Part shown: one piece after another, positions 15,964-24,598 of the stretch | Layout of the letters: each line of letters begins with the position of its first letter | How positions within the stretch are numbered: the stretch's first letter is position 1 | DNA from: an uncultured Porphyromonadaceae bacterium | Lineage (GTDB): Bacteria; Bacteroidota; Bacteroidia; Bacteroidales; Muribaculaceae | Direction: 5' to 3' | Assembly (NCBI GenBank): GCA_947177635.1 | Contig: CAMWVQ010000019.1 | Location: 1-43,117 of the forward strand | DNA length: 43,117 nt | The notes under the pieces: generated by a model | Database searches by the model: none | What the model was told of the DNA's origin: nothing | The model's input: the letters and a program-made list of their open reading frames with translations, nothing else | Translations under genes and position numbers: made by a program

Positions 15964-17574
15964 ATGAGAAAGTCAATCCTCATACTCCTTCTTCTGATTT
16001 CGTCATTGTCGGTTGTCACATTGTCTTGCGCCTCCGGTGAGGAGCGCGGGAGGGGCGACTCCCGGACTGAGGAGGTATTGCGGCGTCTCGACTCGGTGAT
16101 TGTCAACCGCCAACAGTATATCAGGGGGAAGGAACACCGCCTGGATTCCCTGAAAACTCTTCTGGCGGCGGCTGACGATGAACGCCGGTATCACCTGTAT
16201 GACCGCCTGTTCGGTGAATATTATTCATATGACCTTGACTCGGCGGTGGTGTACGCCACCCGCAAGGCGGAGGTGGCCAGAGGGTTCAGCGGCGGCCCGC
16301 GTCTGTCTGTGGCGAGACTAAACCTTGCCCGTGTCCTCCTGGCAAGAGGCCGCACCCTGGAGGCGGTCGAGCAGGTGAGGGCCGCGCTTCCCGACACTGT
16401 CTTTCCGGTAGTTAAGGTAATATGGTATGACTTTATGGTTGTTTATGAGGCGGTCAGCGGCCGGAACCCTTTGAGATGGCACGAAAAGCTAAGTGCGGCC
16501 CTTGACTCAACCTCCTCTGAATGGATTTACAACGAAAGCAACCTGTTGCGTCTGAAAGGAAATCCGCAAGGAGCCGCCGAGGTGCTTGAGGCCAATGGCC
16601 ATATCCTCCCGGAGACTGCCAGAAATCGCGCCATCACCAATTACCTGTTGGGCAAGACATTCCTGCAGAAACGAGACACCGCCGAGGCCATCAGGTGTGT
16701 CGCGGCCAGTGCGGTTAATGACCTTATGACGCCGGTGCGCGATTACAAATCGCTCTACGAGCTCGCCTCCCTGCTGCTTGCCACCGGAGACATCGACCGG
16801 GCCTACCGTTATATCGACCTTGCGGCCGAAGACGTCAATTCAACCCGGGTCTTCGACAATATGGTGGCCGTCAATGCCATAATGCCCCAGATTGTGAGGG
16901 CCCATGAAAGCCGTATGCGGCGCGAGCACGCCGTGCAGCGGTGGTTCGCTGCCGGAATTTCCATACTCGCGATATGCCTGGTGGGGGTTCTGGTGTTCAC
17001 CATCAGGTCACGCAACGCTGTCGGCAGAGCGGCCGTCAGGGAGAATGAGCTGAATACCCGCCTGCGTGAAATCAACCGTGAGCTGGAGGACATGAACCGC
17101 CGTATCTCAGAGAGCAACAAGGTAAAGGACGCCTACCTGGTCCAGTATTTCAACCTGTGCTCATATTTCGTCGGGCGGTTCGATGAGTTCAGGGGAAATG
17201 TCTCTTCGGCCGCGCGGACCAAGGGGCTGGCCGGAGTGGAGAAGCTGCTGGCCGCTGCCGATGACGACCGCGAGCTGAAGAAATTCTATTCCAACTTCGA
17301 TTCCACCTTCCTTTCGCTGTTTCCCGGATTCGTGGAGAGCCTTAACCGGTTGCTGGCTCCCGACAAGCAGGTGTCGCTCAACCGCGACGGTTCAATGTCT
17401 AACGAACTGCGCACATTCGCATTGATTCGCCTTGGGCTTTCAGACTCCGAGCAGATTGCCGGATTCCTGCGCCGTTCGGTCTCCACGATTTACAATTACA
17501 GGGTCAAGATGCGCAACGCAGCCATCTGCCCTCGCGATGAATTCGAGGACAGAATTATGGATATAAAGCCTTGA
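15964..17574 (+). CDS. DUF6377 membrane regulator with TPR-like sensor region
   Basis: This 536-aa protein has an N-terminal signal segment with a lipobox-like SC at residue 22. A helical TPR-like periplasmic region of about 300 residues follows, then one membrane span at about 327-347 (WFAAGISILAICLVGVLVF) and a coiled coil (LNTRLREINRELEDMNRRIS). The C-terminal cytoplasmic part ends in a helix-turn-helix stretch (EQIAGFLRRSVSTIYNYRVK). This matches the Bacteroidales DUF6377 family, usually called transcriptional regulators and often near polysaccharide genes. It lies just upstream of a GH97 glucosidase, a likely target. Whether it binds DNA directly is inferred. Confidence 0.85.
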   Translation: MRKSILILLLLISSLSVVTLSCASGEERGRGDSRTEEVLRRLDSVIVNRQQYIRGKEHRLDSLKTLLAAADDERRYHLYDRLFGEYYSYDLDSAVVYATRKAEVARGFSGGPRLSVARLNLARVLLARGRTLEAVEQVRAALPDTVFPVVKVIWYDFMVVYEAVSGRNPLRWHEKLSAALDSTSSEWIYNESNLLRLKGNPQGAAEVLEANGHILPETARNRAITNYLLGKTFLQKRDTAEAIRCVAASAVNDLMTPVRDYKSLYELASLLLATGDIDRAYRYIDLAAEDVNSTRVFDNMVAVNAIMPQIVRAHESRMRREHAVQRWFAAGISILAICLVGVLVFTIRSRNAVGRAAVRENELNTRLREINRELEDMNRRISESNKVKDAYLVQYFNLCSYFVGRFDEFRGNVSSAARTKGLAGVEKLLAAADDDRELKKFYSNFDSTFLSLFPGFVESLNRLLAPDKQVSLNRDGSMSNELRTFALIRLGLSDSEQIAGFLRRSVSTIYNYRVKMRNAAICPRDEFEDRIMDIKP

Positions 17575-17578
17575 ATCC

Positions 17579-17656
17579 ACTACTGTTTTCCTATTGGTTG
17601 GATTGGTTAAATCTTTGCAAATCAGATATTTGTTTCTTGGGAATTACTACTGTTTT
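17579..17656 (+). repeat. Pair of 11-bp direct repeats ahead of GH97
   Basis: ACTACTGTTTT occurs exactly at 17579-17589 and 17646-17656, 67 bases apart, just upstream of the GH97 -7 box. The position suggests a paired operator, perhaps for the DUF6377 regulator; this is inference. Confidence 0.45.
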
Positions 17657-17689
17657 ACTCCCGACAGAGTTGTAGGCCGTTTCAGGGTG

Positions 17690-17697
17690 TAATTTTG
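17690..17697 (+). promoter_or_regulatory. -7 box of the GH97 gene
   Basis: TAATTTTG fits TAnnTTTG and lies 24 bases ahead of the ATG at 17722. There is no good -33 TTTG, which fits an activator-dependent promoter. The position also excludes the in-frame TTG at 17695 as a start. Confidence 0.6.
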
Positions 17698-17721
17698 CGG
17701 AAACAACCCAAATACCACATC

Positions 17722-19824
17722 ATGAAAAAACTTGCCTTAATTCTATCCGCCTTGGCGACGGGAGCAACCCTGTCGGCCGGGGAGAAAGTCGCCTCCCCGG
17801 ATGGCGGCATCGTTGTCGATTTCAATCTTACATCTGCCGGACGCCCGACTTACGCCGTGACCTTCAACGGTGAGGAAATCGTGCGTCCCTCCGGAATGGG
17901 ATTCCTTCTGAAGGAAGCTGCCCCGATGACTGACGGATTCCGCGTCGACAGTGTTGCGCGCGCTTCGGTCGATGAGTCGTGGACTCCGGTCTGGGGTGAG
18001 AACAGCCGCATTGCCAACCGCTGCAATTCTCTCACCGTATATATGTCGCAAACCCTCCCTGACGGAGGAACCCGCCGGATGGATGTCGAGTTCCGGGCCT
18101 ATGATGACGGAGCCGCGTTCCGCTACATCTTCCCGCGACAGGAAACCTCTGAATTTGTCATCACCGACGAGCTTTCAGAGATGGCGATGGGGGGCGATTA
18201 CACCGCCTGGTGGATTCCCGGGGATTATGACACCCAGGAGTATGAATACACCCGCTCGCTGCTTAGCGAAATCCGGGGGCATTCGGCCAAACGTCATATG
18301 TCAAATGTCTCACAGTCGATGTTTTCTCCGACCGGGGTGCAGACTTCGCTGATGCTCAAGACCCCTTCCGGCAAATATCTCAACCTCCACGAGGCCGCCC
18401 TGGTGGATTATCCCGCGATGCACCTCAACCTAAATGACTCCACGATGACATTCGTGTCGTGGCTGACCCCCTCGCCTGACGGGACAAAGGCAGTGGTTGA
18501 CACTCCGTTCCGCACCCCCTGGCGTGTGGTGATGGCCGGAGAGAAGGCCACAGACATCCTCGCGACCGACATCATCTACAATCTCAACGACCCCTGCGCG
18601 ATTGAAGACACCTCCTGGATAAAGCCTGTGAAATACATGGGTGTATGGTGGGAGATGATTACCGGCAAGAGCGCGTGGTCTTACTGCGACGCCGAGAATT
18701 TCGACCTCGCCACATTCGACTACTCCAAGGCGACGCCCCACGGCCGTCACGGCGCCAACAATGAGAATGTGCGCCGATACATCGATTTCGCTGCCGAGAA
18801 CGGTATGGACCAGCTCCTCATCGAGGGGTGGAACATCGGATGGGAAGACTGGTTCGGCAAGCAGAAGGATTATGTTTTCGATTTCGTGACTCCTTACCCT
18901 GACTTCGACATCAAGGCCCTCAACGAGTATGCCCACTCCAAGGGGATACGCCTGATGATGCACCATGAGACTTCAGGCTCGGTGCCTAACTATGAGCGTC
19001 ATATCGACCGTGCCTACGACCTGATGAACCGTTATGGCTACAATGCCGTCAAGAGCGGCTATGTCGGCAACTTCCTCCCCAAGGGTGAGAACCATTACAG
19101 CCAGTGGTCGGTAAGGCATTACCTCAATGCCGTCAAGAAAGCCGCCGGGAAGAAAATCATGGTGAATGCCCACGAGGCTGTGAGGCCTACCGGACTCGCC
19201 CGCACTTATCCCAACCTCATAGGTAACGAGAGTGCGATGGGAACCGAATACCAGAACATGTCACCTGCGCATGTGACCATCCTCCCCTTCACCCGGCTCA
19301 AGGGTGGGCCGATGGATTTCACTCCCGGTATATTCAGGATGGATTTAAGCACATTCGCTCCCGGTAACCACGAGCATAAGCGTGCCACGGTTGCCAACCA
19401 GCTTGCCCTCTACCTCACCATGTATTCCCCCCTCCAGATGGCCGCAGACCTGCCGGAACATTACGCCGAGAAGATGGATGCCTTCCAGTTCATAAAGGAT
19501 GTGCCGGTCGACTGGAGCGAGAGCCGCTACCTCGACGCCGAACCGGGAGAATTCATAATCGTGGCCCGCAAGGACAAGAACAGCGAGAACTGGTTTGCCG
19601 GAGGTGTGGCCAACGCCGACGGTCATTCGGCCGACCTCGCGCTCAGCTTCCTCGACGCGGGGGCGGAATATGAGGCGACCATCTATGCCGACGCTCCCGA
19701 CGCCCACTTCGACACCAACCCCGAGGCATATGTCATAACCCGCCGCAAGGTTTCGGCCGCAGACACCATTCCGGTGAGAATGGCTCCCGGCGGGGGCTTC
19801 GCCATCTCTTTCCGCCCCCTTTGA
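17722..19824 (+). CDS. Glycoside hydrolase family 97, SusB-like alpha-glucosidase
   Basis: This 700-aa secreted enzyme has a signal peptide at about residues 1-20 (KKLALILSALATGATLSAG), an N-terminal beta-sandwich, a central TIM barrel and a C-terminal beta domain. That is the GH97 layout of SusB, which releases glucose from alpha-glucans in the periplasm. Glutamates that in SusB bind calcium or act in catalysis have counterparts here in MMHHETSG, VNAHEAVRPTG, GNESAMGTEYQ. The presence of Glu in HHE and HE rather than the Gly/Asp pattern of retaining alpha-galactosidase members favours the inverting alpha-glucosidase group. No SusC/SusD genes are in the window. The DUF6377 regulator lies immediately upstream. 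Confidence 0.9.
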   Translation: MKKLALILSALATGATLSAGEKVASPDGGIVVDFNLTSAGRPTYAVTFNGEEIVRPSGMGFLLKEAAPMTDGFRVDSVARASVDESWTPVWGENSRIANRCNSLTVYMSQTLPDGGTRRMDVEFRAYDDGAAFRYIFPRQETSEFVITDELSEMAMGGDYTAWWIPGDYDTQEYEYTRSLLSEIRGHSAKRHMSNVSQSMFSPTGVQTSLMLKTPSGKYLNLHEAALVDYPAMHLNLNDSTMTFVSWLTPSPDGTKAVVDTPFRTPWRVVMAGEKATDILATDIIYNLNDPCAIEDTSWIKPVKYMGVWWEMITGKSAWSYCDAENFDLATFDYSKATPHGRHGANNENVRRYIDFAAENGMDQLLIEGWNIGWEDWFGKQKDYVFDFVTPYPDFDIKALNEYAHSKGIRLMMHHETSGSVPNYERHIDRAYDLMNRYGYNAVKSGYVGNFLPKGENHYSQWSVRHYLNAVKKAAGKKIMVNAHEAVRPTGLARTYPNLIGNESAMGTEYQNMSPAHVTILPFTRLKGGPMDFTPGIFRMDLSTFAPGNHEHKRATVANQLALYLTMYSPLQMAADLPEHYAEKMDAFQFIKDVPVDWSESRYLDAEPGEFIIVARKDKNSENWFAGGVANADGHSADLALSFLDAGAEYEATIYADAPDAHFDTNPEAYVITRRKVSAADTIPVRMAPGGGFAISFRPL

Positions 19825-19892
19825 GCGGCAACCCGCAGGCTGAAATAAGACTGCCGACTGAAGAATAGCGACAATCACTGTCGATTCCGCAT

Positions 19893-19944
19893 ATATCCGC
19901 GGCTGCCGAGTTGTTTGCTCGCAGCCGCGGATATTAAATTTTTA
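19893..19944 (+). terminator. Long perfect-stem terminator after GH97
   Basis: An arm from 19893 to 19910 (ATATCCGCGGCTGC then CGAG) pairs with 19918-19934 over 17 base pairs with one bulged C. The loop is seven bases, and TAAATTTTTATT follows. It separates GH97 from the two-component pair. Confidence 0.85.
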
Positions 19945-19986
19945 TTAAAAAACAGTTTGAGGAGAGGAAATGAGGGGAGAATGGGA

Positions 19987-19994
19987 TATATTTG
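19987..19994 (+). promoter_or_regulatory. -7 box abutting the rprY-like start
   Basis: TATATTTG lies four bases (CGGT) ahead of the ATG at 19999, as in folP. The only TTTG upstream (19956-19959) is 27 bases away, so the -33 element is poor. If real, the mRNA is leaderless. Confidence 0.42.
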
Positions 19995-19998
19995 CGGT

Positions 19999-20676
19999 AT
20001 GGATACAAAGAAAGCGAAGATTCTGCTTGTTGATGACGAGGAGGCCCTCCGAGAAGGGCTGGGGGTCTATCTTGAGCTTGAGGGGTATGAGGTCGACACC
20101 GCCGCGAGCGCCGAGGAGGCCCTGACCTTCGACCTTCCGGGCTATGACCTGCTGTTGCTTGACATCATGATGGGGGGAATGAGCGGTGTGGAGCTTGCGG
20201 CGAGGCTAAAGGAGAATCCCGCCACCGCATCTCTGCCGATAATCTTCCTGACAGCCCGCGATTCCGATGAGGATGTGCTGAAAGGGCTGACCCTCGGGGC
20301 TGACGACTATATAGCCAAACCCTACTCGATAAAAATCGTGATAGCCCGCATCGAGGCGGTGTTGCGCCGTTTCCGCCTGAATTCTCCCGGAATCCTGCAG
20401 AGGGGAGTGGTCTGTGACCGCCAGTCGCTTGTGTGCAGGGTTGACGGGGTAGAGGTCAGGCTTGCCCGGAAGGAATTCGAGATACTCGCCCTGATGCTTG
20501 AGAATCCCTCTCGTGTCTTCTCCCGTGAGGAGCTTCTTGAGAAAATCTGGCCGGAGAAGGTTGTGGTCGTTGACCGTGCCGTTGATGTGCATATCACCCG
20601 CCTCAGGGGGAAGATTGCTCCCTATGGGCGGCATATCGTGACCCGTTCGGGATATGGTTATGGCTGGCAGGATTAA
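19999..20676 (+). CDS. OmpR-family response regulator, RprY-like
   Basis: This is a 225-aa protein. The receiver domain (residues 7-120) has Asp12/Asp13, phospho-acceptor Asp55 (LLLDIMM) and Lys107 (YIAKPYS). The C-terminal winged helix (about 130-225) has EFEILALMLENPSRVFSREELLEKIW and VDVHITRLRGKI. The open frame extends upstream to 19915, but that part lies within the terminator region, and MDTKKAKILLVDDEE is the natural start. The kinase gene begins 23 bases before this stop. The pair resembles RprX/RprY of Bacteroides; orthology is not proven. Confidence 0.92.
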   Translation: MDTKKAKILLVDDEEALREGLGVYLELEGYEVDTAASAEEALTFDLPGYDLLLLDIMMGGMSGVELAARLKENPATASLPIIFLTARDSDEDVLKGLTLGADDYIAKPYSIKIVIARIEAVLRRFRLNSPGILQRGVVCDRQSLVCRVDGVEVRLARKEFEILALMLENPSRVFSREELLEKIWPEKVVVVDRAVDVHITRLRGKIAPYGRHIVTRSGYGYGWQD

Positions 20677-22048
20677 ACTCTCGTTCCACTCGCGTGTGCT
20701 GCTGGCGGTGATGGCCCTCTGCTGGCTGCTGGTCGGCACTTTCATGGTCTTCCAGTATCAGCGCGAGAAGGAGTTCAAGCAGAGGCTGCTCGACACCGAG
20801 CTGCAGGCCCACAACATGAGGATAATCGAAGCCCTTGATGAGGGGGAGTCGCCCGACAGCGTGGTTGGCCGCATAAATGAGCCGGGGGCCAACCTGCGCG
20901 TCACCATAATCGGAGCTGACGGCACGGTGGTCTACGACAACAATGACCTGACCCCATTCCCCTCGGCCAACCATAACGGACGTCCGGAAATCCGGCGAGC
21001 CCGGGAGGCGGGGGAGGGATTCACCGTCGAGCGACATTCAGAGAGTGACGACATCGATTATTTCTATTCGGCCCGTCTCGGCCGGGATGGTGTAGTCGTA
21101 CGCTCGGCCGCCCCATACTCCCATACCCTGCAGGAATTCCTAAGGGCCGACCAGACATTGCTGTGGATACTCGCGGCAATGACCCTGTTGATGAGCCTGG
21201 CCGGTTTCCTGGCGACCAGACGCATATCGCTCAGCATACGGCGTCTTGACCGTTTCGCCGCCAAGGCAGAGAGGGGGGAGCATATATTCGGGGATGAAGG
21301 GTTCCCGCACGATGAGCTTGGAAGCATCGCCAGCCATATCGTCAGGCTGTATGTGCAGCGCGACAGGCAGCACCGCGAGGCTTTGCGCCAGGAGCAGGAG
21401 AAGATTGAGCTGAAGAAGCAGCTGACCAGCAATATCAACCACGAGCTGAAGACCCCGGTGGCCTCGATGCTCATATGCCTGGAACTTCTGCGCGACCATC
21501 CGGAGATGCCGGAACAGAGTCGCCGGGAGTTCATGGAGCGGATAATCGCCAATGCCCGCAGGCTCGACCTGCTGCTTAAGGATGTCTCCACCATAACACG
21601 TATGGATGAAGGGGCGGCTATGATTTCCAAGGAGGAGGTTGACCTGAGAGCTTTGGTTGAAGAGGTTGCCGCCGAGCAGAGGATGCTTACCGACATGGCG
21701 ATAACCGTCGATATGCCCCGGATTTCAATCAAGGGGAACAGGCCTCTGCTGGAATCGGTGTTCCGCAACCTCATCGGCAACGCCATCGCTTACAGCGGAG
21801 GCACCGAAGTCTCGGTGCGCGCCGATGAAAACGGCCATTTCGTGGTGCGTGACAACGGATGCGGCATACCCGAGGAGCATCTGCCCCACATATTCGGGCG
21901 TTTCTACCGCCTTGACAAGGGGCGGTCGCGGGCAGCCGGGGGGACCGGCCTCGGTCTGGCCATCGTGCGCAACGCCGTGGCTCTCCATGGCGGGGAGATA
22001 CGCGCCACCAATGATGGCGGCCTCCGTTTCGACTTCGACCTCAGATGA
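20654..22048 (+). CDS. Sensor histidine kinase, RprX-like
   Basis: This is a 464-aa inner-membrane kinase. Membrane segments are at about 14-33 and 168-188, enclosing a 135-residue periplasmic sensor. A HAMP-like stretch follows, then HisKA with phospho-acceptor His263 (SNINHELKTP). The HATPase domain contains NLIGNAIAYSGG, DNGCGI and GTGLGLAIV. The start codon lies inside the regulator gene (23-base overlap; ATG at 20660 is possible), so the two are translationally coupled. The downstream phosphate transporter has its own -7 box. Confidence 0.92.
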   Translation: MVMAGRIKLSFHSRVLLAVMALCWLLVGTFMVFQYQREKEFKQRLLDTELQAHNMRIIEALDEGESPDSVVGRINEPGANLRVTIIGADGTVVYDNNDLTPFPSANHNGRPEIRRAREAGEGFTVERHSESDDIDYFYSARLGRDGVVVRSAAPYSHTLQEFLRADQTLLWILAAMTLLMSLAGFLATRRISLSIRRLDRFAAKAERGEHIFGDEGFPHDELGSIASHIVRLYVQRDRQHREALRQEQEKIELKKQLTSNINHELKTPVASMLICLELLRDHPEMPEQSRREFMERIIANARRLDLLLKDVSTITRMDEGAAMISKEEVDLRALVEEVAAEQRMLTDMAITVDMPRISIKGNRPLLESVFRNLIGNAIAYSGGTEVSVRADENGHFVVRDNGCGIPEEHLPHIFGRFYRLDKGRSRAAGGTGLGLAIVRNAVALHGGEIRATNDGGLRFDFDLR

Positions 22049-22114
22049 GCTTCCTCGGCCACTCCTTTAACAAAAAGTCAACAGATTATTAATATTTATG
22101 AAACATGATGTCCC

Positions 22115-22122
22115 TAATTTTG
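22115..22122 (+). promoter_or_regulatory. -7 box of the phosphate transporter gene
   Basis: TAATTTTG is 34 bases ahead of the ATG at 22157. The -33 region is weak. Confidence 0.5.
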
Positions 22123-22156
22123 TTCCGTAAATAAACAAAGCAACTTTTACGGATCT

Positions 22157-24454
22157 ATGGACATTTTGTTTCTGGGCATCGTGGTGTTCCTCTTCCTGCT
22201 GGCGGTCGTTGACCTGTCGGTGGGAGTGAGCAACGATGCGGTCAATTTCCTCTCCTCCGCCGTTGGATCGAAAGCCGCCTCCTTCAAAAGGATAGTGCTT
22301 GTGGCGGCAGTCGGGGTGTTTATCGGCGCGGCGATGAGCAACGGTATGATGGACATCGCCCGTCACGGCATCTTCCGCCCCGAGAACCTCTCGTTCTACG
22401 ACGTGATAGTGATATTCATGGCGGTTATGGTCACCGACGTGATTCTACTCGATGTGTTCAACTCATTGGGGATGCCGACTTCGACCACGGTGTCGATGGT
22501 GTTCGAGCTGCTTGGCGCCACATTCGTGGTGGCTCTGTTCAAGACGGCCGCTCCGGAAAGCACACTCTCGATGGGCGACCTGCTCAACACCGAGAAGGCT
22601 CTGTCGGTGATACTCGGCATTTTCCTCTCTGTTGCCATCGCTTTCGTCTTCGGAACCATCGTGCAGTTCCTTACACGCCTTGTCTTCACATTCGAGTACA
22701 AGAGCAAGCTGAAATGGAAGGTAGGGCTCTTCGGAGGTGTTGCCTGCACCGCCATAATCTACTTCATGCTCATCAAGGGGATAAAGGATATGACCATAAT
22801 GACGCCTGAGCTGAAGGCCTGGATAAGCTCCAACACCGCGCTTATCCTCCTTGTCACTTTGGTTGTGTTCACCATCATAATGCAGATTCTCCACTGGCTT
22901 AAAGTCAATGTGTTCAAGGTGGTGGTGCTGTTGGGCACATTCTCCCTGGCCATGGCTTTCGCGGGTAATGACCTTGTGAACTTCATAGGCATACCGCTCA
23001 CCTCGCTTGCCTCATACCAGGATTATATGGCTTCGGGAGGGGGGAATCTCCACGGGTTCTCGATGGAGAGCCTTAACGGACCGGCCAACACCCCGTTTTA
23101 TTTCCTTATCGGCGCCGGCATGATTATGGTGGTGTCGCTGGCGACCTCCCGCAAGGCGCGGCAGGTGACCCAGACGACGGTCGGGCTGAGCGCCCAGAGC
23201 CAGGGTGATGAGATGTTCGGCTCGTCGCGTATCGGCCGGTCGCTTGTCAGGGTGGCCCTGAATTCATTCAACTGGGTCAATGACCGCACTCCCGCCGGGG
23301 TGAAGCGGTGGATTTCGCGCCGGATGGATTCGACTACAACACAGCCTGAGGAGGGGGCCGCTTTCGACCTCGTCCGCGGTTCGGTCAACCTGATGCTCGC
23401 CGGAATACTGATTGCCTGGGGTACGTCCATGAAGCTTCCGTTGTCTACCACTTTCGTGACATTTATGGTTGCGATGGGTACCTCCCTCGCCGACCGTGCC
23501 TGGGGACGTGAGAGCGCGGTGTTCAGGATTACCGGTGTAATCTCTGTCATCGGCGGCTGGTTCATCACAGCCGGGGTGGCTTTCATCGGGGCCGGAATCG
23601 TGGTCTGCCTGATGCACCTGGGTGGTGTGCCGGTGATGATTGCAGGTGGCGTGATTGCCCTCGGGCTGCTTGTCCGCAGCAACATCCGTTTCCGCAAGAA
23701 AAAGAAGGAGGTGGAGAACGACACCCTCTTCCAGGCCATCCTCTCCACGGAAGACCCTGCCGAGGTCTGGCCCCTGCTGCGCATCTACATAAATGAGAAA
23801 GTGAAGATGTTCCTGCAGTTCGCCGCCAAGGCCTATGACGATGTCTCTGGCGGATTCCTGGAGGACAACACCAAGATGCTGTCGCGGGCCGAGAAAGCAC
23901 TTGTCGCCGAGAAGGATGTCTTGAAGTCGCAGCGGCGCAAGATGACGCTCTGCCTGCGCAAGGCGGCCCCAGAGACTGCCATAGAGAAAAGCACCTGGTT
24001 TCATCTTGAGAACACTATGGCGATGTCGATGACCTACAACCTCAGGCGTGTCAATGAGGTGTGCAAGGAGCATGTCGACAACAATTTCCGCCCTCTCCCG
24101 GCTGTGTTCCATGAGAACCTTGCCACCCTGCGCGGGTTGATTGCCGGCGTGTTGCGGGACTCCGAGGCGGCGGTGGAGGAGAGCCGCCCCGAGGTCATAG
24201 ACGGCTTGCGCCGCAGGTGTGAGGATATAAAGAACAGCCTGACGGCACGCTCGCGCGAGGTCTATGATTTCCTGCGAAAGGACAATGACGCCGACATGAC
24301 AGTGGCTTATGTCTACCTCAATCTCCTCCAGGAAAGCCAGGAACTGGTCACCTCATTGCGCAAACTGCTGCGGGCCTCGGGCAAGCTCAATCTTGCCCCA
24401 TCCTCATACCGCAGCTTCACCCATCCCGGAGCCGCCGAGGCGAAAGTCTCCTGA
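22157..24454 (+). CDS. Pit-type inorganic phosphate transporter with C-terminal PhoU-like domain
   Basis: This is a 765-aa PHO4-family permease. Two inverted halves each carry the family motif, here VSNDAVNFLSSAVGSKA near residue 26 and AGNDLVNFIGIP near 273, in place of the usual GANDVAN. About eleven hydrophobic segments run up to residue 510. The last 240 residues are soluble and helical (KMFLQFAAKAYDDVSGGF and similar), resembling a PhoU/DUF47-type domain fused to the transporter. It should move phosphate (or metal-phosphate) across the inner membrane. The fused domain may gate uptake. It lies 108 bases behind the RprX-like kinase gene. Confidence 0.9.
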   Translation: MDILFLGIVVFLFLLAVVDLSVGVSNDAVNFLSSAVGSKAASFKRIVLVAAVGVFIGAAMSNGMMDIARHGIFRPENLSFYDVIVIFMAVMVTDVILLDVFNSLGMPTSTTVSMVFELLGATFVVALFKTAAPESTLSMGDLLNTEKALSVILGIFLSVAIAFVFGTIVQFLTRLVFTFEYKSKLKWKVGLFGGVACTAIIYFMLIKGIKDMTIMTPELKAWISSNTALILLVTLVVFTIIMQILHWLKVNVFKVVVLLGTFSLAMAFAGNDLVNFIGIPLTSLASYQDYMASGGGNLHGFSMESLNGPANTPFYFLIGAGMIMVVSLATSRKARQVTQTTVGLSAQSQGDEMFGSSRIGRSLVRVALNSFNWVNDRTPAGVKRWISRRMDSTTTQPEEGAAFDLVRGSVNLMLAGILIAWGTSMKLPLSTTFVTFMVAMGTSLADRAWGRESAVFRITGVISVIGGWFITAGVAFIGAGIVVCLMHLGGVPVMIAGGVIALGLLVRSNIRFRKKKKEVENDTLFQAILSTEDPAEVWPLLRIYINEKVKMFLQFAAKAYDDVSGGFLEDNTKMLSRAEKALVAEKDVLKSQRRKMTLCLRKAAPETAIEKSTWFHLENTMAMSMTYNLRRVNEVCKEHVDNNFRPLPAVFHENLATLRGLIAGVLRDSEAAVEESRPEVIDGLRRRCEDIKNSLTARSREVYDFLRKDNDADMTVAYVYLNLLQESQELVTSLRKLLRASGKLNLAPSSYRSFTHPGAAEAKVS

Positions 24455-24475
24455 ACCGTTCGTAAAATCGCTGTC

Positions 24476-24598
24476 ATAAGTAACTGGTCGAAATTATTTT
24501 AATGTTTGTTCGAGTAAAATTTTTAGAAGATTTTCCTCGAAAAAAACATTGAAATAAGATGACCGGTTTGTATAAAATAATTTTGAACAGTTACTTAT
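24476..24598 (+). promoter_or_regulatory. Long two-tier hairpin ending at the start codon of the HlyC/CorC gene
   Basis: Outer arms 24476-24501 and 24573-24598 are 26 bases each and pair at all but one position (one more is G-U); both end in ATAAGTAACTG. An inner stem pairs AATGTTT...TTCGAG (24501-24514) with CTCGAA...AAACATT (24536-24550), leaving a 22-base bulge on the right. The right arm stops one base before the ATG at 24599, so in an mRNA that includes the left arm the ribosome site would be buried. A TAATTTTG box (24578-24585) lies inside the right arm. Regulatory RNA or a small palindromic mobile element are both possible. Confidence 0.6.
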
